The notes: a model not told the origin generated them from the sequence alone. Shown: positions 8,205 to 17,514, numbered from the stretch's first letter. The stretch is DNA of 64,000 nucleotides from Thermoactinospora rubra (GCF_002093975.1 NZ_KZ084328.1:208614-272613), one strand, 5' to 3'. Made by a program: numbers and translations.

Positions 8205-9122
8205 GTGTCGATCGACCTGACCTCGAAGAAGCTGGCGGAGGCACCCGCCACGGTACGCAACTACGGCTCCTGGGGAAGCCGGCTGTTCGACGCGTTCAAC
8301 GTCGCGTTCCTCGTCGGTCTGGCGCTCATCACCGTCCTGCCGCTGATGTACGTGCTGGCCGGGTCCTTCGCCACCGAGGCGGAGATCTCCTCCAGGCCGT
8401 TCTTCCTGTGGCCGGAGCAGTTCGTCACCAGCACCTACGACTACATCTTCGGCACCCCCACCTTCGTCCGGGCGCTGGTCACCACGGTCTGCGTGACGGC
8501 GGTCGGCACGGTGGTGCAGGTGCTGCTGACGCTCACCATGGCCTACCCGCTGTCCAAGCGGCAACTCCCCGGCAGGACGCTGGTGCTGAACCTGGTGATC
8601 TTCACGATCGTGTTCAGCGGCGGCATGATCCCGACCTACCTCGTGGTGCGCGACCTGGGCCTGCTCGACAGCTACTGGGCGCTGATCCTGCCGCTCGCGA
8701 TCAACCCCTTCTACCTGATCATCGTCAAGAGCTTCTTCCAGGAGCTGCCGCAGGCCCTGGAGGAGGCCGCCCGCATCGACGGCTGCACCGAGCTGGGCGT
8801 CTTCCGGCGGATCGTGCTGCCCCTGTCCAAGCCGATCATCGCCACGTTCTCGCTCTTCTACGCGGTGGGCATCTGGAACGACTACATGTCGCCGCTGCTG
8901 TACATCAACGACAACTCCAAGTGGACCCTCCAGGTGCTGGTCCGCATGCTCACCAGCCCCGCCGCCGAGCGGTCGGTGACCGCCTTCGACTCGGTCCTGT
9001 TCCCCGAGCAGGGCATCAAGTTCGCCGTCGTGGTCGTCGCGACGCTGCCGATCCTGCTGGTCTACCCGTTCCTGCAGAAGCACTTCGCCAAGGGCGTCCT
9101 GATCGGGTCGGTGAAGGAATGA
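8205..9122 (+). CDS. Carbohydrate ABC transporter permease, LplC/YesQ (AraQ) type
   Basis: A 305-residue second permease with about six membrane helices. The EAA loop reads EEAARIDGCTELGVFRRIVL and the C-terminal FLQKHFAKGVLIGSVKE is characteristic of the group. The GTG at 8205 follows AAGGAGGGG, 10 bp after the first permease. Its stop overlaps the start of the next gene (ATGA), so the importer and the intracellular lyase are translationally coupled. It should import rhamnogalacturonan oligosaccharides; this is inferred from context. Confidence 0.93.
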   Translation: MSIDLTSKKLAEAPATVRNYGSWGSRLFDAFNVAFLVGLALITVLPLMYVLAGSFATEAEISSRPFFLWPEQFVTSTYDYIFGTPTFVRALVTTVCVTAVGTVVQVLLTLTMAYPLSKRQLPGRTLVLNLVIFTIVFSGGMIPTYLVVRDLGLLDSYWALILPLAINPFYLIIVKSFFQELPQALEEAARIDGCTELGVFRRIVLPLSKPIIATFSLFYAVGIWNDYMSPLLYINDNSKWTLQVLVRMLTSPAAERSVTAFDSVLFPEQGIKFAVVVVATLPILLVYPFLQKHFAKGVLIGSVKE

Positions 9123-11641
9123 CGCACCTGCGCTGGCTGGAAGGTCCGCGCAGGCAGGGCGTCACGTGGGGGGTCCCCTGGCCCCGGGGAGCGGTGGCCG
9201 CGGGCTCCTCCTTCGCCCTGCGCGACGGCACCCCCGTGCAGAGCTGGATCACCGCCACCTGGCCGGACGGCTCGGTCAAGTGGTCGGCCCACGCCATCGG
9301 GCCGCAGGCCGTGCCCGCCGAGTCCTACGAACTCGTGCCGGGCGGGACGCCTGCCGTACCCGGCGAGCCCGTCACCGTGGACGGGCTCACCATCCGCACG
9401 GGTGCCGTCACGTGGCGGCTCTCCCGGGAGGCCCTGATCGAGAGCGTCTCGTACGGCGAGCGCGAGATCGTGCGGAACGTCCGGCTCGTCAGCATCCGGC
9501 AGGACACGCCCGACGAGGACGCCGGCCGTACCCGCACGAGGACCGTCGCCCGGATCGAGCGGGTCACGGTCGAGCAGGACGGCCCGGTGCGCGCGGTCGT
9601 CCGGGTGGAGGGGCGGCACGGCGACTGGCTGCCGTTCACGGTCCGGCTGTACTTCTACGCGGGCGCGGCCGACGTGCGGATCGTGCACAGCTTCGTCTGG
9701 GACGGCGACCCCGGGCGCGACTTCCTCGCGGGCCTGGGCCTGCGGGCCGACGTGGTCATGCGGGACGAGCCGCACGACCGGCACGTACGGCTGGCCGGAG
9801 CCGAGGGCTTCCTCACCGAGGCCGTGCGCGGCCTGACCGGGCTGCGCCAGGACCCCGGCGAGGAGGCACGGCGGGCGCAGGTCGAGGGCCGCCCGGTCGG
9901 CGAGATCGGCAACCCCGAGGTGGCGCGCAGGCTCCACCTGATCCCGGTGTGGAACGACTACACGCTCGACCAGTCCAGCGCCGACGGCTTCACGCTGCGC
10001 AAGCGCACCGCGCCCGGCCACGCCTGGGTGACCGTCCCCTCGGGCACCAGATCGCGCGGCTACGGCTATGTGGGCGGGGTCAGCGGCGGCCTCGGCTTCG
10101 GCCTGCGCGACTTCTGGAAGCTGCACCCCACCCGGCTCGACGTCCGCGGCGCGGCCACCGGCGTGGCCACCGCGACCGTCTGGCTCTACTCCCCCGGCGC
10201 CCCGCCGATGGACCTGCGCTTCTGGCACGACGGCCTGGGCCAGGACACCCACGCCGAGCAACTGGAGGGCCTGGAGATCACCTACGAGGACCACGAGCCC
10301 GGCTTCGGCACGCCGTACGGCATCGCCCGCACCCACGAGCTCAGCCTGCGCGTCCACGACAGCACCCCGGCGCACGAGGAGCTCGCCGAGCACGCGGCCC
10401 TGCTCGACGCCCCCGGCCTGCTCACCGCCTCCCCCGAGCGGATCAGGCAAGCCGGCGTCTTCGGCGTGTGGGGCCTGCCCGACCCGGCCCATCAGGACAT
10501 CGAGGACCGGCTGGACTTCCTGGTCTCCTACTACCGGGGCCAGGTCGAGCAGCGCCGCTGGTACGGGTTCTGGGACTACGGCGACGTCATGCACACCTAC
10601 GACGCCGACCGGCACACCTGGCGCTACGACGTGGGCGGCTACGCCTGGGACAACTCCGAACTGTCGCCCGACCTGTGGCTGTGGTACCAGTACCTGCGCA
10701 CCGGCCGGGCCGACGTCTTCCGCCTCGCCGAGGCGATGACCCGCCACACCGGCGAGGTGGACGTCTACCACCTCGGCCCGTGGAAGGGGCTGGGCTCCCG
10801 GCACAACGTGCAGCACTGGGGGTGCAGCTGCAAGCAGCTGCGCATCTCCAACGCGGCCTACCGGCGCTTCTTCTACTACCTGACGGCCGACGAGCGCACC
10901 GGCGACCTGATGGACGAGCTGGCCAGGCCCGAGGAGACGTTCCAGGCGATCGACCCGCTGCGCAAGTACCGGACACGCGAGGGCATCGAGGTCGGGCTCG
11001 GCGCGGACTGGGGATCCATGGCGGCCGACTGGCTGACCCGCTGGGAGCGGCACGGCGACGAGCGGGCCCGCGACCGGCTGCTCGGCACGATGGCCGACAT
11101 CGCGGCGCTGCCGTACGGCTTCCTCACCGGCGAGGCGCGGCTGGACCCGGAGAGCGGCCGGTTCGACACCTCGCGGGAGCGGATCGGCGTCTCCCACCTG
11201 TCGGCCCTGTTCGGCCTGCCGGAGATCTGCGCCGAGCTGATCGACCTCGACCTCGGCGTGCCGGGCTTCGAGGAGGCGTGGCTCGGCTACTGCCGCCTGT
11301 ATCTCGCCTCGCCCGAGCGGCAGCGCATGGAGCTCGGGAAAGCGCTTACCGGCATCTCGTGCATCCCCGCCCACAGCAGGCTGGCCGCCTACGCCGCCGC
11401 CCGGCTCGGCGACCCCGAGCTGGCCGCCCTCGCCTGGCACGCCTTCCGCAGCGACGAAGGCGACCAGCTCGGCAACGCCAGCCCCCTGGCCCGCACTTCC
11501 GGCTGGCACGTCACCGAGGTCCGCGGACCCCGCGTGCTCATGCCGGTCCAGGAGGCGCCCTTCGTCTCCACCAACGACGCCGCCCAGTACGGCCTGGCGG
11601 CGATCCAGCTTCTCGCCCTCATCCCCCAGCACCGGAGGTAA
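9119..11641 (+). CDS. PcRGLX/YetA-like exo-rhamnogalacturonan lyase (PL26-type), cytoplasmic copy
   Basis: An 840-residue protein with no signal peptide, starting directly in the N-terminal barrel domain (LRWLEGPRRQGVTWGVPWPRG). The order is an N-terminal RIFT-type barrel (about 1-130), a central beta sandwich (to about 420) and an alpha/alpha toroid carrying YDVGGYAWDNSELSPDLWLW and HTGEVDVYH. This is the architecture of PcRGLX (PL26) and B. subtilis YetA, the former an exo-acting rhamnogalacturonan lyase. It is closely similar throughout to the next gene, which has a Tat signal. Overlap with the permease stop suggests it works on freshly imported oligosaccharides. Confidence 0.88.
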   Translation: MTHLRWLEGPRRQGVTWGVPWPRGAVAAGSSFALRDGTPVQSWITATWPDGSVKWSAHAIGPQAVPAESYELVPGGTPAVPGEPVTVDGLTIRTGAVTWRLSREALIESVSYGEREIVRNVRLVSIRQDTPDEDAGRTRTRTVARIERVTVEQDGPVRAVVRVEGRHGDWLPFTVRLYFYAGAADVRIVHSFVWDGDPGRDFLAGLGLRADVVMRDEPHDRHVRLAGAEGFLTEAVRGLTGLRQDPGEEARRAQVEGRPVGEIGNPEVARRLHLIPVWNDYTLDQSSADGFTLRKRTAPGHAWVTVPSGTRSRGYGYVGGVSGGLGFGLRDFWKLHPTRLDVRGAATGVATATVWLYSPGAPPMDLRFWHDGLGQDTHAEQLEGLEITYEDHEPGFGTPYGIARTHELSLRVHDSTPAHEELAEHAALLDAPGLLTASPERIRQAGVFGVWGLPDPAHQDIEDRLDFLVSYYRGQVEQRRWYGFWDYGDVMHTYDADRHTWRYDVGGYAWDNSELSPDLWLWYQYLRTGRADVFRLAEAMTRHTGEVDVYHLGPWKGLGSRHNVQHWGCSCKQLRISNAAYRRFFYYLTADERTGDLMDELARPEETFQAIDPLRKYRTREGIEVGLGADWGSMAADWLTRWERHGDERARDRLLGTMADIAALPYGFLTGEARLDPESGRFDTSRERIGVSHLSALFGLPEICAELIDLDLGVPGFEEAWLGYCRLYLASPERQRMELGKALTGISCIPAHSRLAAYAAARLGDPELAALAWHAFRSDEGDQLGNASPLARTSGWHVTEVRGPRVLMPVQEAPFVSTNDAAQYGLAAIQLLALIPQHRR

Positions 11642-11647
11642 TCCCGC

Positions 11648-14335
11648 GTGGAACTCACCCGACGTGAAGTGTTAGCCGGAATGGCCGCCATCCCCCTCGT
11701 GTCGATGCTCGAAGGCCAGGCCGGAGCCGCGGCGGCAGCCGTACCGGAGGTCAAGCTCACCTGGCTCGAAGGCAGGCCGGGCACCTCCGCCGTCTCCACC
11801 TGGGGCACCCCCTGGCCCAAGGGCGCGGTGCCCGAGGACCAGTCCTTCGCGCTCGCCGACGGCACCCCGGTGCAGAGCTGGCCGCTGGCCTACTGGCCCG
11901 ACGGGTCGCTGAAGTGGACCGCGCACGCCATCGCCGCCGACACGCCCGCCGAGTCCTACACGCTCACCGCCGGAACGCCGGCCGCGCCCGCCCGGCCGGT
12001 GACGGTCAAGGACGAGAAGAACTACGTGGACGTCGACACCGGCGTCATCCGGGCGCGCATCCGCAAGGACGGCAAGGAGCTCATCAGCCAGATCTGGCGC
12101 GGCGACGTCGAGATCGCCCGCAAGGGCCACCTCGTCAACCTCAAGCAAGACAAGATCGACGAGGACGAGGAGAGCACGACCGTCCTGGACCGCTACGAGA
12201 GCGACATCGGCAAGGTCACGGTCGAGCAGTCCGGGCCGGTGCGCGCGGTGGTCAGGATCGAGGGCCGCCACACCGGCAAGAAGGGCAGGTCCTGGCTGCC
12301 GTTCACCGTGCGGCTGTACTTCTACGCGGGCGCCGAGTCGATCCGCATGACGCACACCTTCGTCTACGACCGCGACGGGCGGCACGACTTCATCGCCGGG
12401 CTCGGCGTGCGGTTCCGGGTGCCGATGCGGGACGCGACGTATGACCGGCACGTCCGCTTCGTCGGCGAGGGCCACGGCATGCTGGCCGAGGCCGTCAAGG
12501 GCATCACCGGGCTGCGCCGCGACCCGGGCGCCGCCGTGCGCGCCGCGCAGATCGCGAGCGCCAAGCTGCCCGACCCCGCCACCTGGGACCAGCGGGTCAC
12601 CACGCGCCTGCAGTACATCCCCGAGTGGGGCGACTACTCGCTCAGCCAGCTGTCGTCGGAGGGCTTCACGCTGCGCAAGAGGACCAAGAAGGGCCACGGC
12701 TGGATCCCGGTCGACCAGGGCAGGCGGGCCTCCGGCCTGGGCTACGTGGGCGGCGTCGGCGGCGGGCTGGCCTTCGGGCTGCGCGACTTCTGGCAGCGCC
12801 ACCCCACGCAGCTGGACGTGCGGGGCGCGCACACCGAGGAGGCCGAGGTCACCGTCTGGCTCTGGTCGCCCGAGGCCGGGCCGATGGACCTGCGCTTCTA
12901 CCACGACGGCATGGGCCAGGACACCTACCCCGAGCAGCTCCAGGGCCTGGAGATCACCTACGAGGACTACGAGCCCGGCTTCGGCACGCCGTACGGCATC
13001 GCCAGGACCAGCGAGCTGATGTTCTGGGCGCTGGCGGGGACCCCCTCGGCCGAACGGCTGGGCGCGATGGCCGACCAGGTGCGCACGCCCCCGCAGCTGA
13101 TCAACCCGGTCGGGCACCTGGTGGCGGCCAAGGTGTTCGGCGGCCTGTTCGCGCCCGTGGACCGCTCGCACCCGGTCAAGAAGCAGATCGAGGACCACCT
13201 CGACTTCCAGTTCGCCTTCTACCAGGCCCAGGTGGAGGAACGGCACTGGTACGGCTTCTGGGACTACGGCGACATCATGCACAGCTACGACGAGGACCGG
13301 AAGGTCTGGCGCTACGACGTCGGCGGCTACGCCTGGGACAACTCCGAGCTGTCGCCCGACCTGTGGCTGTGGTATCAGTACCTGCGCACCGGCCGGGCCG
13401 ACGTCTACCGCCTCGCCGAGGCGATGACCCGCCACACCGGCGAGGTGGACGTCTACCACATCGGGCCGTGGAAGGGCCTGGGCACCCGGCACGGCGTGCA
13501 GCACTGGGCCGACAGCGCCAAGCAGCAGCGCATCTCCACCGCGATCTACCGGCGCTTCCACTACTACCTGACCGCCGACGAGCGCACCGGCGACCTGCTG
13601 CACGAGGTGGCCGACTCGGAGAAGACCTTCCTGGTGCTGGACCCGATCAGGAAGATCCGCACCGAGCCGTACACCCCCGATCCCAAGGCGCTGGCCATCG
13701 GCCTGGGCACCTCCTGGAGCGGCCTGGCGGCCGGGTGGTTCACCGAGTGGGAGCGGAACGGGCCGCTGGCCGAGCAGTGCAAGCGCAACCTGCTGGGGAC
13801 CATGGAGTCCATCGCCGCGCTGCCCAACGGCTTCATCCAGGGCGAGGCGCTGTACAACATGGAGACCGGCCGCTACGCGCCGGACACCGCCAAGGTCAGC
13901 GTCAGCCACCTGTCGGCCATGTTCGGGCTGGTGGAGATCTGCGCCGAGCTCATCGACGCGATCGACATGCCCGCCTTCGAGCAGAAGTGGCTGCAGTACT
14001 GCCGGCTCTACAACGCCACCCGGGCCGAGCAGACCGCCGAGGTCGGTAAGCACTTCGGCAACCTCATCCTCAAGCAGGGGCACACGCGGCTGGACGCCTA
14101 CGCGGCCGTGCGGCTCAAGGACGACAAGTACGCCGCGCGGGCCTGGCAGATCTTCCTCAAGCCGCCGGAGGCCTGGGAGTACGCCCACACCCGGGACTGG
14201 TCGGCGCAGAAGGTGGACAGCACGCTGAACCCGTCCTCGCACGCGCCGTGGATCTCCACCAACTCCACCGCGCTGTTCGGGCTGGCGGCCATCCAGAACC
14301 TCGCCCTGATCGGCGACAAGCTGCCCGCCGCCTGA
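11648..14335 (+). CDS. PcRGLX/YetA-like exo-rhamnogalacturonan lyase (PL26-type), Tat-exported paralogue
   Basis: An 895-residue protein starting at GTG 11648 after GGAGG. The N-terminus MELTRREVLAGMAAIPLVSM has the twin arginines and hydrophobic stretch of a Tat signal, with probable cleavage after the AGAAAAA region. The three-domain lyase core matches the neighbouring gene residue for residue over long stretches (FTVRLYFYAGAE, YGFWDYGDIMHSY, YDVGGYAWDNSELSP, HTGEVDVYH). It has extra segments, for example around residues 455-500. The pair therefore looks like a tandem duplication split between outside and inside the cell. It ends the operon begun at 4981. Confidence 0.9.
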   Translation: MELTRREVLAGMAAIPLVSMLEGQAGAAAAAVPEVKLTWLEGRPGTSAVSTWGTPWPKGAVPEDQSFALADGTPVQSWPLAYWPDGSLKWTAHAIAADTPAESYTLTAGTPAAPARPVTVKDEKNYVDVDTGVIRARIRKDGKELISQIWRGDVEIARKGHLVNLKQDKIDEDEESTTVLDRYESDIGKVTVEQSGPVRAVVRIEGRHTGKKGRSWLPFTVRLYFYAGAESIRMTHTFVYDRDGRHDFIAGLGVRFRVPMRDATYDRHVRFVGEGHGMLAEAVKGITGLRRDPGAAVRAAQIASAKLPDPATWDQRVTTRLQYIPEWGDYSLSQLSSEGFTLRKRTKKGHGWIPVDQGRRASGLGYVGGVGGGLAFGLRDFWQRHPTQLDVRGAHTEEAEVTVWLWSPEAGPMDLRFYHDGMGQDTYPEQLQGLEITYEDYEPGFGTPYGIARTSELMFWALAGTPSAERLGAMADQVRTPPQLINPVGHLVAAKVFGGLFAPVDRSHPVKKQIEDHLDFQFAFYQAQVEERHWYGFWDYGDIMHSYDEDRKVWRYDVGGYAWDNSELSPDLWLWYQYLRTGRADVYRLAEAMTRHTGEVDVYHIGPWKGLGTRHGVQHWADSAKQQRISTAIYRRFHYYLTADERTGDLLHEVADSEKTFLVLDPIRKIRTEPYTPDPKALAIGLGTSWSGLAAGWFTEWERNGPLAEQCKRNLLGTMESIAALPNGFIQGEALYNMETGRYAPDTAKVSVSHLSAMFGLVEICAELIDAIDMPAFEQKWLQYCRLYNATRAEQTAEVGKHFGNLILKQGHTRLDAYAAVRLKDDKYAARAWQIFLKPPEAWEYAHTRDWSAQKVDSTLNPSSHAPWISTNSTALFGLAAIQNLALIGDKLPAA

Positions 14336-14400
14336 GCCGCGGGCGCCGGGCGGTCCCGCCCACGTCCGCCCGGCGCCCGCCCGCCCCGCCTGGAGACCCC

Positions 14401-14713
14401 GTGTCGCGTCTGGCCGCCTCCGCGCTCGCGCTCGCCGTACCCGCCGCCTCATGATGCCGCTCACCGCCACCGGCGCGGGCGATCTGGCCCGCCGTGCCTT
14501 CACCGGCTGGGGCAGCGGCTGCCGCGGCACTTCCGGCGCGGCATCCAGGCCCGCGGCGCCACGCCGGTGCTGGTGACGCCGATCGTCCGGCGGTGGTTCA
14601 CGGGGACCGCGCTGAACTCCACCGGGCTGATCGTCAACGGGCTGGGCGTGGACCTGGTGGCGGACGGGCTGCGGGACCTGGGGCTGGTGCCGGACTGCCT
14701 CTGGGCCGGGTGA
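14401..14713 (+). pseudogene. Remnant of a secreted SGNH rhamnogalacturonan acetylesterase
   Basis: A GTG at 14401 with TGGAGA upstream starts a signal-peptide-like MSRLAASALALAVPAAS that stops at 14452-14454. After a short degenerate stretch, another frame reads RGIQARGATPVLVTPIVRR and VNGLGVDLVADGLRDLG before TGA at 14711-14713. ARGATPVLVTP and the final VADGLRDLG are familiar from the C-terminal half of rhamnogalacturonan acetylesterases. The GDS and GND blocks are absent, so most of the middle has been deleted. It sits between the lyase operon and PL11, where an acetylesterase would make sense. Confidence 0.65.
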
Positions 14714-14794
14714 AAGTTTCACGTTCTAAAGGACATCGTCCCTGATGAAACAGCCTTAAGTCAGCGGGATATGGCGCCATGGAGGCCTCTCTGA

Positions 14795-14808
14795 TTAAAA
14801 CGTATTAA
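14795..14808. promoter_or_regulatory. LacI-type operator before the PL11 gene (TTAAAACGTATTAA)
   Basis: Six of seven base pairs around the central CG are symmetric. It lies 22 bp upstream of the PL11 start. It is one of the best sites of the series. Confidence 0.7.
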
Positions 14809-14830
14809 CCAACCTGCGAAGGGATTTGTG

Positions 14831-17071
14831 ATGCGCTTACGAATCCTCAGCGCGACGGCCGTCCTGGCGATGGCCGGGACGCTGACCTGCGCGCCACCGG
14901 GCGTCGCCCAGGCCGCGCCGACGCGCTACGAGGCCGAACAGGCACCCGCCACCTGCGACGGCGTGGTGGAGTCCAACCACGCCGGATACTCGGGGACGGG
15001 ATTCTGCAACGGGACCAACGCCGTCGGCGCGGCCGTGCAGTTCACGGTGAACGCCGCCGCCGCGGGCACCGCCACGCTCGCCGTCCGCTACGCCAACGGC
15101 ACCACCACGACCCGGCCCGCCGACATCGTGGTCAACGGGACGGTCGTGCAGGCGGCCACCCCGTTCGACGCCACGGGCGCCTGGACCACGTGGGCCACCA
15201 AGACGCTGACCGCGCCGCTGAACGCGGGCGGCAACACCGTCAGGATCGTCCCCACGAGCGCCGCCGGGCTGCCCAACATCGACTACCTCGACGTCGAGGC
15301 GGGCGGGGCGGCCGAGTCCGGCCGCCAGGTCGAGGACCTCGACCGGGGCCTGATCAGCGTGCGCTCCGGCACCGGCAACCTGGTCTCCTGGCGGCTGCTG
15401 GCCACCGACCCCGACAACGTCTCCTTCAACGTCTACCGTGGCTCGACCAGGATCGCGACGGTCACGAACTCCACGAACCACCTCGACTCCGGCGCGGCGG
15501 CCGACGCCTCCTACACGGTCAGGGCCGTGGTGAACGGCGTCGAGCAGGCCGCCTCCGAGCCGTCGCTCCGCTTCACCGGCGGCGACCACCTCGACGTGCC
15601 CATCCAGCGGCCCTCCGGCGGCACCACGCCCGACGGGGCCTCCTACACCTACAGCGCGGGCGACGCCAGCGCAGGCGACCTGGACGGCGACGGCCGGCTG
15701 GAGATCGTGCTGAAGTGGGATCCGTCCAACGCCAAGGACAACTCCCAGTCCGGCTACACCGGCAACGTCTTCGTCGACGCCTACCGCCTCGACGGCACCC
15801 GCCTGTGGCGCATCGACCTCGGCCGCAACATCCGCGCGGGCGCCCACTACACGCAGTTCCAGGTCTACGACTACGACGGCGACGGCCGCGCCGAGGTGGC
15901 CATGAAGACCGCCGACGGCACCCGATCCGGCACCGGCCAGGTCATCGGCAGCGCCTCCGCCGACCACCGCAACTCCAGCGGCTACATCCTCACCGGGCCC
16001 GAGTACCTGACCATGTTCCGCGGCACCGACGGCGCCGTCCTGTCCACGGTGAACTACCTTCCGGCGCGCGGCAACGTGTCGTCGTGGGGCGACAGCTACG
16101 GCAACCGCGTCGACCGCTTCCTCGCGGCCACCGCCTACCTCGACGGCCGGCGGCCCTCGCTGATCATGGCTCGCGGCTACTACACCCGGGCCGTCGTCGT
16201 GGCCTGGGACTTCCGCAACGGCACGCTCACGCACCGCTGGACCTACGACTCCGGCAACAGCGGCGGCGCCTACGGCCAGGGCAACCACAACCTGTCCGTC
16301 GCCGACGTCGACGCCGACGGCCGCGACGAGATCGTGTACGGCTCGGCCACGATCGACGACAACGGGGCGCTCATGTACGCCACGGGCTTCGGCCACGGCG
16401 ACGCGATGCACGTGGGCGACCTGATCCCGGCGCGGTCCGGCCTGGAGGTGTTCACCATCCACGAGAGCGGCAGCTCGCCCGCCGCCGACGTGCACGACGC
16501 GCGCACCGGCCAGATCATCTGGCAGCGGCCCGGCAACGGCGGCTCCGAGGGCCCCGGCCGCGGCGTCGCGGGCGACATCCACGCCGGCAGCCCCGGCGCG
16601 GAGTTCTGGGGCGCGGGCACCCAGATGACCAGCCTGTTCAACACCTCAGGCGCGGCCATCGGCCGCACCCCGTCCTCGGCCAACTTCCTGGCCTGGTGGG
16701 ACGCCGACCCGGTCCGCGAGCTGCTCGACGGCAACCACGTCGACAAGTACGGCACCGGCGGCGACACGCGGCTGCTGACCGGCTCCGGCGCGCACTCGAT
16801 CAACGGCACCAAGGCCACGCCTTCCCTGTCCGGCGACCTGTTCGGCGACTGGCGGGAGGAGATCATCCTGCCGCGCGACGGCGAGGGCGCGCTGCGCATC
16901 TACGCCACCACCGTGCCGACCGACCGGCGCATCTGGACGCTGCTGCACGACACGCAGTACCGGGTCGCGATCGCCTGGCAGAACACCGCCTACAACCAGC
17001 CGCCGCATCCCAGCTTCTTCCTGGGGAACGGCATGTCCGCACCGCCTCGGCCCAACGTCTACGTCCGCTGA
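14831..17071 (+). CDS. Secreted rhamnogalacturonan lyase, PL11, with N-terminal CBM35-like module
   Basis: A 746-residue exported enzyme that cleaves the rhamnogalacturonan-I backbone by beta-elimination. Residues 1-30 are a Sec signal ending in AQAA. Residues about 32-157 (YEAEQAPATCDGVVESNHAGYSG region) form a CBM35-like beta-sandwich. From about 165 onward is the PL11 catalytic unit: an Fn3-like lead-in, then an eight-bladed propeller with calcium-type loops DLDGDGRLE, DYDGDGRAEVAMKTADG and DVDADGRDE, and the end IAWQNTAYNQPPHPSFFLG. The ATG at 14831 is well spaced after GAAGGG; an adjacent GTG at 14828 is equally possible. The operator at 14795 suggests induction with the rest of the locus. 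It resembles B. subtilis YesW/YesX. Confidence 0.95.
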   Translation: MRLRILSATAVLAMAGTLTCAPPGVAQAAPTRYEAEQAPATCDGVVESNHAGYSGTGFCNGTNAVGAAVQFTVNAAAAGTATLAVRYANGTTTTRPADIVVNGTVVQAATPFDATGAWTTWATKTLTAPLNAGGNTVRIVPTSAAGLPNIDYLDVEAGGAAESGRQVEDLDRGLISVRSGTGNLVSWRLLATDPDNVSFNVYRGSTRIATVTNSTNHLDSGAAADASYTVRAVVNGVEQAASEPSLRFTGGDHLDVPIQRPSGGTTPDGASYTYSAGDASAGDLDGDGRLEIVLKWDPSNAKDNSQSGYTGNVFVDAYRLDGTRLWRIDLGRNIRAGAHYTQFQVYDYDGDGRAEVAMKTADGTRSGTGQVIGSASADHRNSSGYILTGPEYLTMFRGTDGAVLSTVNYLPARGNVSSWGDSYGNRVDRFLAATAYLDGRRPSLIMARGYYTRAVVVAWDFRNGTLTHRWTYDSGNSGGAYGQGNHNLSVADVDADGRDEIVYGSATIDDNGALMYATGFGHGDAMHVGDLIPARSGLEVFTIHESGSSPAADVHDARTGQIIWQRPGNGGSEGPGRGVAGDIHAGSPGAEFWGAGTQMTSLFNTSGAAIGRTPSSANFLAWWDADPVRELLDGNHVDKYGTGGDTRLLTGSGAHSINGTKATPSLSGDLFGDWREEIILPRDGEGALRIYATTVPTDRRIWTLLHDTQYRVAIAWQNTAYNQPPHPSFFLGNGMSAPPRPNVYVR

Positions 17072-17118
17072 CCTGAGGCCTTTCTCGCGCTTGGTGCTGG
17101 GCCTTCGGCGCATGAGAA

Positions 17119-17155
17119 CGGCGCGGCTCCCGCCGCAGTGGCGGGAGCCGCGCCG
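17119..17155. terminator. Bidirectional terminator-like hairpin
   Basis: Perfect 16-bp arms (CGGCGCGGCTCCCGCC and complement) enclose a 5-base loop between the convergent PL11 and coiled-coil genes. There is no T-run, as usual in high-GC actinomycetes. Confidence 0.85.
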
Positions 17156-17168
17156 CATGGGCTTGCCG

Positions 17169-17486
17169 TCAGGCGGGGAGCCGCCGCTGGATGTCGATCA
17201 GGACGCCCATGACATCCGTCTTGAACTCCCGGATGTCGGCCTTGACGTCATACATCTCGGTCTTGACCTCGTGCACCTCGGCCTTGACCTCGTCGACCTT
17301 GGTGTCAAGGCTGGTGACCTTGGCGTCAAGGCTGGTGACCTTGGCGTCAAGCGCCTTGACCTCGTTGGCGACGCCGTTGACCCGCTCGGTGAGCCGCTGG
17401 CCCAGTTCCATCTGATCGGCGCGGATCTGGATCAGCTCGTTCTCGACCGCCGTCGCGAAACGCATGGCCGCCTCTTTGATCCCCAC
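17169..17486 (-). CDS. Small coiled-coil protein, hypothetical
   Basis: A 105-residue soluble protein that is coiled coil for most of its length. Heptads such as ALDAKVTSLDAKVTSLDTKV run through residues 45-90, giving a predicted oligomeric rod. Two exact 21-bp tandem copies (17304-17345) encode two LDAKVTS units, so the rod has grown by repeat duplication. The GTG at 17484-17486 follows GGAGG (17491-17495, complement strand). No catalytic residues or membrane segments are visible. Similar small coiled-coil proteins are common in actinomycetes, but I know no function. Confidence 0.7.
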   Translation of the reverse strand: MGIKEAAMRFATAVENELIQIRADQMELGQRLTERVNGVANEVKALDAKVTSLDAKVTSLDTKVDEVKAEVHEVKTEMYDVKADIREFKTDVMGVLIDIQRRLPA

Positions 17487-17493
17487 GGAACCT

Positions 17494-17514
17494 CCCGTAC
17501 GGTTGTCGTACGGG
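17494..17514 (-). promoter_or_regulatory. Inverted repeat overlapping the ribosome site of the coiled-coil gene
   Basis: CCCGTAC (17494-17500) and GTACGGG (17508-17514) are perfect arms around 7 bases. One arm overlaps the GGAGG of the leftward gene, so the fold could hide its ribosome site. It could equally be a protein-binding palindrome. Confidence 0.45.

Noticed and set aside
11672..14722. 1016-residue antisense frame over the second lyase
   Set aside because: No recognisable residues; the sense frame is a full lyase with a Tat signal.
14710..14722. GTGAAAGTTTCAC palindrome as another LacI operator
   Set aside because: Centred on a single G rather than CG, so the spacing differs from the other sites, and it overlaps the acetylesterase relic.
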